A stretch of DNA of 64,000 nucleotides from Prinia subflava. Lineage: Eukaryota; Chordata; Aves; Passeriformes; Cisticolidae. The stretch spans positions 17,651,098 to 17,715,097 of the forward strand of contig NC_086251.1 of the NCBI RefSeq assembly GCF_021018805.1. Direction: 5' to 3'. The stretch's first letter is position 1. Each line of letters opens with the position of its first letter. The notes below the pieces were generated by a model. The model was not told the origin of the DNA. It made no database searches and saw nothing but the letters and a program-made list of their open reading frames with translations. Positions 40,101-52,100 of the stretch are shown here, in pieces. A program made the position numbers and the translations under genes.

Positions 40101-43100
40101 AAGAAATAGAACAGACTGATACTTCCTTTCCTATCCAGTTTATTGCCTGCTCTCCATGTTACTAACAATAAAGCTATGTGTCTAGTCTCCATCCGAAGCA
40201 CAATGAAAGCATGAAATCTACTCACCTCATAAGATTCATTAGGGAAGATAGTACAAGTTTTTTTAGGAGTGGTAGGTATTAGACCTGTAGTTGAACTTGA
40301 GCCATTAACTGGAGGAGTTGCACTGTGTGTAGAACTTCCTATAGTGGTGACTGCAGTTGATGTTGCAGTAGGCCCAGATGAAGTGGTTGAGCCAGGACGA
40401 GGGGTTTTGAAGGTGGTGGAGGTGGTGGTTGCATTGATTGTGACAATACTAGAGGTGGTTCCTAAAGTAGTGGTAAAGCTCTCTGTTGGAGTAGTACCAG
40501 AGGTGGTGGTTGACACAGGGCTGGTTGATGCAGGTGATGTTGTTGGAGTAGTAACAGTTGCAGAGGTTGTCGTTGGGGTACTTATTTCTGTTCCTACTGT
40601 GGTGGTGGAGCGAGTGGACACTGAGGTTGTGGGACCTGAAGTGGTTGTTGATGTTGATGGTGGTGTTCCCGAAGGGCTGCTCGGTCCCGAGGTTGTGGTG
40701 GTGCCAGGGCTGGAAGTGGTGGTAGATGATCCTGTTGGAGGGCTTGGGGTCCTGGTGGTGGTGGTTTCAGGGACAGGTGTTCCTGTTACTGGTGTGGTGC
40801 TGGTGGAACTTGAGGGTGTGGGGCCTGAAGTGGTGATCTTGGTGGTTGATGCTGTTCCAGTGAATGGGGTTGTTGATGTTGATGGTGGTGTTCCTGAAGG
40901 GCTGCTTGGTCCTGAGGTTGTAGTGGTGCCAGGGCTGGAAGTGGTGGTAGATGATCCTGTTGGAGGGCTTGGGGTCCTGGTGGTGGTGGTTTCAGGGACA
41001 GGTGTTCCTGTTACTGGTGTGGTGCTGGTGGAACTTGAGGGTGTGGGGCCTGAAGTGGTGATCTTGGTGGTTGATGCTGTTCCACTGAATGGGGTTGTTG
41101 ATGTTGATGGTGGTGTTCCCGAAGGGCTGCTTGGTCCTGAGGTTGTGGTGGTGCCAGGGCTGGAAGTGGTGGTAGATGATCCTGTTGGAGGGCTTGGGGT
41201 CCTGGTGGTGGTGGTTTCAGGGACAGGTGTTCCTGTTACTGGTGTGGTGGTGGTGGAACTTGAGGGTGTGGGGCCTGAAGTGGTGATCTTGGTGGTTGAT
41301 GCTGTTCCAGTGAATGGGGTTGTTGATGTTGATGGTGGTGTTCCCGAAGGGCTGCTTGGTCCCGAGGTTGTGGTGGTGCCAGGGCTGGAAGTGGTGGTAG
41401 ATGATCCTGTTGGAGGGCTTGGGGTCCTGGTGGTGGTGGTTTCAGGGACAGGTGTTCCTGTTACTGGTGTGGTGCTGGTGGATCTTGAGGGTGTGGGGGC
41501 TGAAGTGGTGATCTTGGTGGTTGATCCTGTTGTAGTGACTTCAGAGGTGGTAGCTGTCACTGGGCTTGTTGATACTGGTGATGTTGACTGTTGACTAGTG
41601 GTGCTGGGAGTAGACACTGTACTTATTACTGTTGTTCTTGTTGTTGGCAGTGGGGTAGCTGAAGGAGTAACTGGAGTGCTTGTGGGCACCTCTGGTTCAG
41701 GTGTCTCTTTAAGATACAGAAAAAACAGTATTTTAAGTAGGGAAATCGCATTTTCTTCCTAATGTCATGTCATTTTCTACTAAGCATATGTAGTTAACAA
41801 ACCTAGTCATAGGGTCTTTAGATAGAAATAAAGCAGAAATTTCTTTATTAATGGTTTTTGCATCACTGAGGGATTATTAGCAAAATCTCCTACATCTTGC
41901 ATAGGAGACATTGATATAAACACTTTATCAACAATCAGTGTCAGAGGGAACATCTTCTGCAGTTTTAAAACTTTATATAGCAGAGAACAGTTCAGCAGTC
42001 CTAGACCCAGGGGAATCCACTGAGTAGATCAGTGAACTCTGGTTAATACTGTAGTGCTGTCATACTATATTCTGTGGAAAGATCATTATTCCCTATGCTG
42101 CTTCATGTGGCACATTCACACCACCATTGATTATGCTCACAGTCATTTGATTTTACAGAAACTGAGCAGTTGCTGGAGCAGTCTGTGTTCCATTTCTAAT
42201 GCCCAAGCCTTTAAGACTACTCACACACAAGCTATTTTGGGATGCTATGAACCCCAAATACACTTTTCTGGTTTTTCATGTGGCCAGTTTTCATTATAGT
42301 TGCTAATGGAGACTCTTTTAAAATAGTTTTTGATTACAATGCTAAAAAGTGTTGATGATGCTCACACGCCAGCCTCAGAGCCATCTATTTGTGCTTTTAT
42401 AGCATGATATAAGTGACACATAGTAGAGAGGGAAGCACTGTGTACATAGTAAGAGTGCAGTAATGATGCTAAAGGAATTAAGATACACTGGTTCTGCTCA
42501 GGCAGCCCACAAGGACAGTCCTTCAATGAAAATTAATTCACATTTAGGTGAGGACAGGCAAACTCCTTTATGTACTTCATGCCCTTTAACAGAGGCAGAT
42601 GAACTGGATCAGTAGGGGCTGTGACATTGCTGCTGATAGGTTAGCTGAGATGTTTTTAAAATATAATCAACTACATTAGTGCAGAGTATAGAAACTAAAG
42701 GACTTTATAGTATAGTACTATACTTTCGTATAGTACTAAAGTATACTAAAGTATATTAAGCTGCCAATAAACCCTGCTTTCTAAAACCAGCAAAGGACAT
42801 GAAACCCTGGGAATTACTTAATGCTCCCGTGACTGGAGGCGTCGGGGTTCTGGTGAAAACATTTTCAGGAACACTGGTGGTTGTGCTCGGAGGGCTGGTG
42901 GTGGTGGTGTGAGGCTCTGGTGGCGAGGGAGTGGTTGTTGACTTTGGTGTGCTTGGTGTGGATGGAGTTGTGCCTGTTAGAAACAGCAGGGACGGAGAAA
43001 ACAAACACAAAGGCATCAGTTAGAAACAGCACAGACAGAGAAAACAGGCACAAAGGCATCAGTGGGACTCAGTGTCAACTGAACAGAAGTTGCACATGAG

Positions 43101-46100
43101 GCAGCTGCCACAGAGCTAGAGAGGTCAGCCTACCCTAGCACCAGCCCTTCCTTTCTGGCCCCAAAAAGTACAATATTTGAAATCTATGCACACAGGGTCA
43201 TGGCCCTTCCCTCTAAGCAAAGAGATGGTACTGGAAGGTGCTTCTCATCAAATCAGAGAGATCTACCAGTAGGTAAGAGATGAGAAGGAGCAATGTTTTT
43301 GATCTTGCTGGAGCTTTCTATCTCTGTGTCATTATCTCGAACACCTTGCTAAATCGTGGGGTAAAAATTGGGATGGGAAGCTGTGATCAGGGAAGGAGGC
43401 ATTCACAGGAATATGTTCCTGCCTGATTGGCATGTGGTTTTCCCAATGTCACTCTGAGAAATGGCTTCCCAGAGTACTAGTGGATCTCATCAGCCAAAGA
43501 CCACTATTCAAAGAAAGTCACAGTCTGCAGAGTGAAACTGTTCCCAAAAGCATATCCATCCTACCTACATCTAGAACAGCTGATAAGCATTAGCACTGAC
43601 AGGGAAAAGGAACAGGGGAGAGGGAAGATCTACACAGTTATGCCAAATCAGTGCCTAAAATGCCAGTACCAAAAAACCAAAGCCATGGCACAATTGCATG
43701 TACGTCCAGTGAATATATTCTGGCCAGCTGAGGGAAGAGGTCCAGAAGCAAAAAAGACAGGATTTCTCATCAGTTCAAGATCTGTGTAAGCTGAGCATCA
43801 GCATGAAACATCTCTGAGTCTTTTTTAAGTGAGGGAAGACCAGACCTTTACCCCAGAACCCCAAAACCTTGTTCCTTTTAAATAGCCAGATGAAAGGCAA
43901 GTTTTAAGCAAAGGCTGTTCCAGGGATGCTCTGCAGTTACACGCACCCCTGATACTACTGAGAGGCCCAATTTGAGGTGCTCATGTACCTTAGGGCAACC
44001 ACAGGAAGGGAACAAACAACAGCACAGGCCAGAGAAGTACCTGGAGTAGGTAGGGTGGTGGTGTATGTTGGTGCTGGTGAGGATGTGCTTGAAGTAGTTG
44101 GGGTGGGTGTTGGTGATCCAACAATAACAGTGGCTGTTGTCGGGGTGCTGGTGGGAGTCTCTGGTGTTGAGGGAGTCGTTGTTGATTTTGGTGTGCTCGG
44201 TGTCTGCGTAGGTGGGACTGTTAGAAACAGCAGGGACAGAGAAAACAGACAAAGGCACAAATGCATGAGTGGGACCCAATGTGAACTGAACAGAAGCTGT
44301 ACATGAGGCCACAGAGCTAGAGAGGTCTGCCCACCCTCAGCACTGCAAAGGTTCCTAGCACCAACCCTTCCTTTCTGGCCCCAGAAAGGAGACTCCTTGA
44401 CATCCATGAAGATATGGTCATGGCCCTCTTTGCCAGGTGAAGAGACTGGGGATGGTGCTAGAAGGTGCTTCTCACCAAATCAGAGAGACCTACCAATAGA
44501 TAAGAGATGAGGAGGAGTAGTTCTTTGGATCTCACTGAGGCTTTTTATCTCTGAGTCATTACCTAGAACACCTCACTAAATCCTGGAGCAAGAGCTGAGA
44601 GTGGAATATGCAGTCCAGGAATGAAGCATGCACTAGAGTAGGTACCTGATAGTCATGGTATTTTCCCAATGTCACCCTGATAAAGGACACCCCAGCATAC
44701 TAGTGGATCTGGTCACCCAAAAGCCACAATTGACAGCACGATGCAGTATGCAGAGTGAAACTTCTCCCAAAAGCATGTTAGGGGAATCCTTTCTCACAAT
44801 ATTTATAACCTCTGAAAACCATTAGCATAGACAAGGCAAAGGAGTAGGAGAGAAAGGGAAGAATGTCTACAAAGCTTTTCCCAAAGACTGTCTAGAATGC
44901 CAGTATCACTAACTAATACTCCATTCCAACTGCACACCATGGATCCAGCGGCTACATTCTGCCCAGCTGAAGAACGAGGTCCAACAGTAGCAAAGCAAGA
45001 TCTCCCGCCAGTTCAGCATCTGTCTAAGCTGTGCACTAGGATGAAAAACCTCCTCAGAGACTGTTGAATGAAAGATGCCAAGGCCTTCTCCTCGTGACCC
45101 CTGAATCCTTCTTTCTTCTGAAACCAGCCAGCCCGAAAGACCAGCTTTGGGCACAAGACATTTCCTGGAATGCCCAGTAGTTAACCCCTCATCCTGAATC
45201 CCATAGAGAGCCTCAAATGGTGGTGCTTATAGACCATCATTACAACCACAGGAAGGCAGCACAGTAGTGCACAAAACATAAAAGTACCTGGAGTAGGTAG
45301 GGTGGTGGTGTATGTTGGTGTTGGTGAGGATGTGCTTGAAGTAGTTGGGGTGGGTGTTGGTGATCCAACAATAACAGTGGCTGTTGTCGGGGTGCTGGTT
45401 GTGGTGGTGGGAGTCTCTGGTGTCGAGGGAGTCGTTGTTGATTTTGGTGTGCTCGGTGTCTGCGTAGGTGGGGCTGTTAGAAACAGCAGGGACAGAGAAA
45501 ACAGACAAAGGCACAAAGCCATGAGTGGGATCCAATGTGAATTGAACAGGCCACAGAGCTGGAGAGGTCAGCCCACCCTCAGCATTGCAAAGGTTCCTAG
45601 CACCAGCCCTTATTTTCTCAGCCAGAAAAAAAAGTCCTTGATATCCATGGACAGAGGTGGTCATGGTATGGGCCTGATAATTTTGGGCCTTAGAGATTTT
45701 AGCCTGCTGGTAGCTGCTAACTCCTCTCCCAAGGGAAAAGTTTCTTAGGAAAGCTTCTTCCCAAAACAATCTTGGCAAAACAACTATCCTTTCCCAAAAC
45801 AATCTTTCTCCAGGTGGCATGTTGCTTTTCTGGTTCTCAGAGAAAAACATTTTGAAACAACATGTTTCTCTAGTTTGACCAGTGGGATTGGGGAGGTGTC
45901 AGTCCTGTTCAACAAACGTGTTAAGTCTGTATCGGAAACCTTATAAAATAAACAATTAAAGTTTTTTTATGCTTTTTGCCCTCTGAAATATTTGGAGTCT
46001 TTCGTCTTTTGTTCATGTTCAATAATGACAGTCATGGCCCTCCTTTCCTATTGAAAAGAGTGAGGCTGGTGCTGGAAGGTGTTTCTCACAAAATCAGAGA

Positions 46101-49100
46101 GGCTTACCAGTAGGGAAGAGATGAGGAGGAGTAATGCTTTGAATCTAGTTGGAGCTTTCTATCTCTGCCTCATTACCTAAACACCTCGCTGATTCATGGA
46201 GTAAAAGGTGAGGGGAATCTGTGGTCCAGGAACAGATCATGGACCAGAATATGTTTCTGCCTGATAGTCATGTGATTTTCCCAATGTCACCCTGATAAAG
46301 TACATCACAGAGTAGTAGTGGATCTTGTCAGCTGAAGATCACAGTTCACTGCAAGAGGTAGTATGTACTCAAAAGCATGGCAGGGGAATCCTTCCTACAT
46401 CTGTAACCACTGACAAGCATCAGCACAGACATGGCCAAGAAGGAGGAGACAGGGGAAAAAGTCTATACAGCCTAAAACAGTGCCTAAAATGTCAGTGCCA
46501 AAACCCAAAGTCACTGTCCAACTGCCCATCATGTATTCCATGACTGCTCAGATGAAGGACACAGTCCAACAGCTGCAAAAGCAATATTTCACATCAGTTC
46601 AGCATCTGTCTTAGCTGGGCAGCAAGATGAGATACCTCCTCAGAGCACTGTTACATCAAGAAAGACAAGACCTTCTTGTCTGTCCCAGGATTCCTGCATC
46701 CTCATCACTTTTGAAACAGCCCAAATGAACTTTGGGCACAACTCATTTCCTGGAAGTCCCAAAAGTTACACACATCCTTGATCCCACACAGCCCCACAAA
46801 TGGATGTACTCACAGACCCTCATTACTCCCACTGCAAGACCAAAAAGGATGAAAGAACCAGAGAATTTTTTGTTGGTTCTGTGGTTAGAGGCCGAGGGGT
46901 TTTTATGCGAATTACTAGCATTGGGAACATACTTTCAGGAGTTGAGATGGTTGTTGTTGATCCAGGAACAGTGGTTGTTGTGCTCGGAGGGCTGGTGGTG
47001 GTGGTGCGAGTCTCTGGTGGTGAGGAAGTGGTTGTCGATTTTGGTGTGCTTGGTGTGGATGGAGTTGTGCCTGTTAGAAACAGCAGGGACAGAGAAAACA
47101 GAGACACAAAGGCATCAGTGGGACTTAATAGGAACTAAACAGAAGCTGCACATGAAGCAGCTGCCGCAGACCTAGAAAGGTCAGCCACACCTAGCACAGC
47201 AAAGATCCCTAGCATGAGCCAGTCCTTTCTGGCCCCAGAAAGCAAACTCCTTGAAATTTGTGCACACACAAAGTCATGGGCCTCCTCTCCTCGCAAAGAG
47301 ACTGGGTGTAGTGCTGGAAGGTGCTTTGTACAAAATCAGAAAGACTTAGCAATAGGTAACAGATGAGAAGGAGCAATGTTTTTGATCTTGCTGGGGCTTC
47401 CTATCTCTGCTTCATTATCTAGTACACCCCACTAAATCCTGGGGTGAGAGCTGAGAGGGGAAGCTGTGATCAGGGAATGAAGCATGCACAGGAATATGTT
47501 CCTGGCTGATTGGCATGTGGTTTTCTGACGTGAGGAGTTACCAGAGTACTAGTGACTCTTGTCAGGCAAAGACCACAGTTCATAGAAAGTCTGCAAAGTG
47601 AAACCAAAACCAAAACCCTGGCAGAGGAATGCTTCCTTCCTACATCTATAATAGCTGAGAAGCATTACTATTGACATGGCAAAGGAGCAGAAGAGAGGGA
47701 AGAAGGTCTACACATCTGTGCCTAAAGACAGCTTGAAATGCAAGTGTCACAAAATCAAGCCTAACTCCATTACAACCCATGTATCTAGTGATGCCACACT
47801 GGCCAGCTGAAAGACAAAGTCCAACAGCAGCAAAAAGCTACTGGGTCCTTGTCCCTTCTGAAACAGACTAAAGGGGCAGCTATGGGGATAGGCTGTTTCA
47901 GGGGCTCTCCAGAAGTTAAACCCATTCATGATGCCATACAAGGTAAAAAATTAGGTGTTGACAGACCCTCAGTACCCTCAAAGGAAAAGAACATATGAGA
48001 CTACAAAACTTAGAAGTACCTGGAGTTGATAGGGTGGTGGTGTATGTTGGTGAGGGGGAGGATGTGCCTGAAGTAGTTGAGGTGGGTGTTGGTGATCCAG
48101 TAACAGTGGTTGTTGTGCTCGGAGAGGTGGTGGTGGTGGTGGTGGTGGTGCTGGGAGTCTCCGGTGACTTGGTTGGCAGTTCTGATGTAGTGGGTGGTAT
48201 GCTTGGTGTGGATGGGGTTGTGCCTGTTAGAAACAGCAGGGACAGAGAAAACAGACAAAAGCACAAAGGCATCAGTGGGACCCAATGTGAACTCAACAGA
48301 AGCTGCACGTGAGGCAGCTGCCACAGAGCTAAAGAGATCAGTCCACCCCTTGCACAGCAAAGGCACCCAGCACCAGCCCTTCCCTTCTGGCCCCAGAAAG
48401 CAGAATCCCTGACATCCATGCACACACACAGGGTGACAGCCCTCCACGCCTTGTGAAGATACTGGGGATAGTGCTGGAAGGTGCGTCTCCCAAAATCAGA
48501 CAGATCTACCAGTAGGGAAGAGAGGAGGAGGAGTAATGCTTTTCATCTACTGGGGGATTTCTATCTCTGCCTCATTACCTGAACACCTCACTAACTCATG
48601 GAGTAAGAGCTGAGATGGGAATCTGTGGTCAGGGAAGGATGTCTGCACAGTACCAAGAGGATCAATATCTCCACAGGACAGGAGGACATAGAGCCCTGTA
48701 TCCTTGCTCCTTCTGAAACAACTAGCCCAAGGGAGGCCTTCGGGCAAAGGCCACTTCAGGAGATACACAGCAAACAGTCCAATCTCAGATCCCACACAGA
48801 GGCACAAATGGAGGGGCTCACACCTTCAATTTCCCACAGCAAGGAAACACACAAGAGCACAGATCAGAGAAGCACCTGGACTTGGTGTGGTGGTGGTATA
48901 TGTTGGCGTGGGCATGGATGTGCTTGAAGTAGTTGAAATGGGTGTTGTTGAGACAGGAGGAGTAGTTGTCGTCTGTGAGGTGCTGCTGCCGCTGGTGGTG
49001 GTGCTGGGTGGCATCGTGGTGGTGGTGGTGGTGGTGGTGGTGGTGGTGGGGGTAGGGGTGGTACTGCTGGAAGTCTCCCCTTCTGTTGGCGTTGGAGCGG

Positions 49101-52100
49101 TTGTTGATATTGGAGGGGTCACACTGCTCGTTGTGGATGAAGCTGTGGAAGCTGTGGTGCTCGTGGTGCTTGGAGATGGAAGACACTCTGGTTTGTTGGG
49201 CGTGCAGCAGACACTGATCTCGTAGTTGAGGCAGACTGGCATTGGTATTATCCCTCCTAGCTGCTGATCTTTATTGTTACAGATGAGCCCTACGTTAACA
49301 TCACATTGCACCTTCTGCCCTAAATCTGCAATGGAAGTGTTAGGGAATTTCTCTGCTCGGCACGAAATATTCTCAACTTTTGCACACTCCCAGGAGGGGT
49401 TGTTCTTCCAGATGTTCTCAAAGGTTTCGTAGTCACCACTGTTCCTGTCAGAACCATCTGGGTAGGTCACATCGATCCAGTCCGTCCAGACGCACTCACA
49501 AGCTGGGAGGCACCAACAAAACGGACAATTAGAAACAGACAGGACAGAGACAACAATGCAGGGCACCAGCTCACGCACAGGTGGTGCTCTGCGCATCCCC
49601 TGCACTCAGCAGTGCCCATCAGGATGCTGCTGCACTCAGCCAACACTGGCCACAAGAAAGCTCAGCGGTGTGGCCAGGCCTCCCCTCCTTGGCCCCACAA
49701 ACCGCTCCAGGCCCAAATCAGGACACGGGCACTGGTGAGTTATGTGTGTGCCCCCACAGCTGGCTCACATTGCTCTATATAGACTCTCGTGTGCAAAAAA
49801 CACTCACATAAGATGCACACATGAGGCAGAGCAGGACTAAGCAGAGACTCCTGCCACTCTCTCAGCTTCCTGGGCCATGCAAGCCACCACACCCTCCCAC
49901 GGAGAAACCAACCACTGGAAAGGCACTCATCCACTGGGAAAGCAGGCACAGCACATACACTGCTGACAAAGCCTCAGCTGCCTCCCAGCAGCACAGATCG
50001 CTGGAGACAAGCACCAACAGGAACGCTGGGAGAATGCAGCTGCCTAGAGCTTGTGTCTGTCAGAGGGGGCAATCTGCACTCTAAATCCATTCCCCAAACT
50101 CTACCATCAAAAGCCACGGAAGCTTAATACAGCCCAAACAGCTGCTAAGTAACAGCAATAGCCACACAGACAAATCAGAAGAGAAAGGGAAGAAGGTCTG
50201 CACAGCTGTGCCCAAACAGAGCCACGGCCACAAACTTTAGCCTCACTCCAACTGCACATCTTGGGTCCAGTGTCTATATTCTGGACAGCTGAAGCACATG
50301 GCCCTATAAGCAGCAAAAGCAATATTCCCATCACTTCAGTAGCTGTCTAAACTGGGCACAAGCACAAAATACCTCCTTGGACCACTGTTGAGTCAGCATG
50401 GGCAAGGATCTCTGTATTCTTGCTCCTTTTAACAGCCAGCCCAAAGACCATTTTGGGCACAGGACTTTTCCTGGGATGCCCAGAAGTTACACCCATCCCT
50501 GATCCCATCCAGATCTACAAATGGAGGGGCTCAGGGAACTTCACTACTCCCACAGCAAGGCCAGAAATGACAACAGGGCCAGGGAATTATTTGTTGGTAC
50601 TGTAGTCCGATGCAGAGGGCTTTCAGCAGGAATTATTTGATTTTGGAACATACGTTCAGGAGTTGGCACAATCGGTGGTCGAGTTGTTGTTGTCGTAGGT
50701 CCGGTGGTGGTGGTGGGAGTGGTGGTGGTGGTGGGAGTGGTGGTGGGAGGAGTGGTGGGAGTGGTGGTGGTGGTGGTGGGAGTGGTGGTGGGAGGAGTGG
50801 TGGGAGTGGTGGTGGTGGTGGTGGGAGTGGTGGTGGGAGGAGTGGTGGGAGTGGTGGTCGGAGTGGTGGTGGGAGTGGTGGTCGGAGGGGTGGTGGGAGT
50901 GGTGGTGGTGGTAGGAGTGGTGGTGGGAGTGGTGGTGGGAGTCTCCGGTGATGTGGAAGTGGTTGGCGATTCCGTTGTACGGGATGTTGTGCTTGGAGTT
51001 GTGCTTGTTGTGCCTGTTAGAAACAGCAGGGACAGAGACAACAGACAAAGGCACAAATGCATGAGTGGGACCCAATGTGAACTGAAGTTGTGCACAAGGC
51101 AGCTGCCCCATACCTAGAGGGGCAGCCTGTCCTTAGCACAACACAGATCCCTATCACCAGCCTCCCCTTTCTGGCCCCAGAATGCTATATTCTTGACTTC
51201 CATGCACAGAGATGGTCATGTCCCTCCTTTCCTTGGAAGAGACTGGGAATGGTTCTGGAAAATGCTTCTCACAAAATCAGAAAGTCCAAGTTAGGGATGA
51301 GGAGCAGTAATGCTTTGGATTTGGCTGGGGCATTCTATCTCTGCCTCAATACCTTAACACCTCACTAAATCCTGGGTCAAGAGCAGAGAGGGGAATGTGT
51401 GGTTGGAGAACGAAGCACACACAGGAATATATTCCTGCCTCATTGTCATAAGAGTTCTACTGATTCAATGCCAGCTCTCTGAAGGGTTTCCCAGAAGATT
51501 AGTGAATCTCATCAGCCAAAGACCACACTTCAGAGGAAGTGACAGTCTGCAGAGTTAAACTGTTCCCTAAAGTCTGTCACAAAAATCCTTGCTTCCTGCA
51601 TCTATAAACATTGGCATCCACTAACACTGACATTGCAAAGGAGAAGACAGTGAAGGAAGTCTGCAAAATTTTTCCCAGAAAGCACCTGAAATTACAGTGC
51701 CACAAGAGTGATTCCCACTGCAATGTCACATCTTAAGTCCAGTGACTACATTATTGACAATCGAAGGACAATGTACAACAAGAATATAAGATTTCCCATC
51801 AATTTAGCATCTCTCTAAGCATGAAATACCTTCTTAGATGTTTGTTGAGTAATGGAAGCTAAGAGCTTCTCACAAGGACCCCTGAATTGTCATCACTTCT
51901 GAAACAGCAAGCCCAAGTTCCAGCTTTGGGCAAAGGACATTTCATGGGATGCACAGCAGTTACACCCATCCCCAATTCCATACTGAGGCACAAATGGAGG
52001 TGCTAACAGATCTTCATTACTCCCAAAGAAAGGGGACACAAGATCAGACAAGACAGAAGTACCTGGAGCTGGCAGGGTGGTTGTATATTCTGTTATGGGT

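Larger units (their letters stand above)
28195..40225 (-). other. MUC2 3' introns
   Basis: Introns between the D4 and cystine-knot exons, mostly 0.3-1.2 kb. The largest are 28195-29306, 36928-38080 and 39057-40225. They are AT-rich with short simple repeats. I see nothing else recognisable in them. Confidence 0.6.
48224..51087 (-). repeat. Recent 2.86 kb duplication, copy A
   Basis: It holds the CysD 3 exon, the (PTTT)n exon and flanking intron. It pairs with 55136-57996 at an offset of 6909-6912 bp. Outside the Thr/Pro arrays I counted about ten single-base differences, so identity exceeds 99%. The low edge coincides with an exon acceptor; the high edge is near 51087, where the copies abruptly differ. 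Confidence 0.9.

Noticed and set aside
40269..41594. 441-codon open frame on the plus strand, Val/Gly-rich
   Set aside because: It is exactly antisense to the long PTS exon. Thr/Ser/Pro codons on one strand read as Val/Gly/Glu without stops on the other. It has no splice context or homology of its own.
48630..48700. GACAGGAGGACATAG shared with the CR1 fragment at 54 kb
   Set aside because: Only about 17 bp match; too short to claim a second CR1 remnant in the duplicated block.
49467..50334. Short frames repeated at 56376-57243, seemingly conserved
   Set aside because: Their similarity comes only from the recent 2.86-kb duplication, so it is not evidence of coding selection. They lie in intron sequence.
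50656..51111. His/Ser-rich frames on the minus strand (also 57565-57984, 48818-49186, 55730-56095)
   Set aside because: They are other-frame readings of the ACC-rich Thr/Pro arrays. The phase-1 frame fixed by splice sites encodes Thr/Pro.
50704..51117. Val/Gly-rich plus-strand frames over the PTS exons (also 57613-58002, 48704-49225, 55616-56134)
   Set aside because: Antisense shadows of low-complexity codons, repeated in both copies of the duplication.
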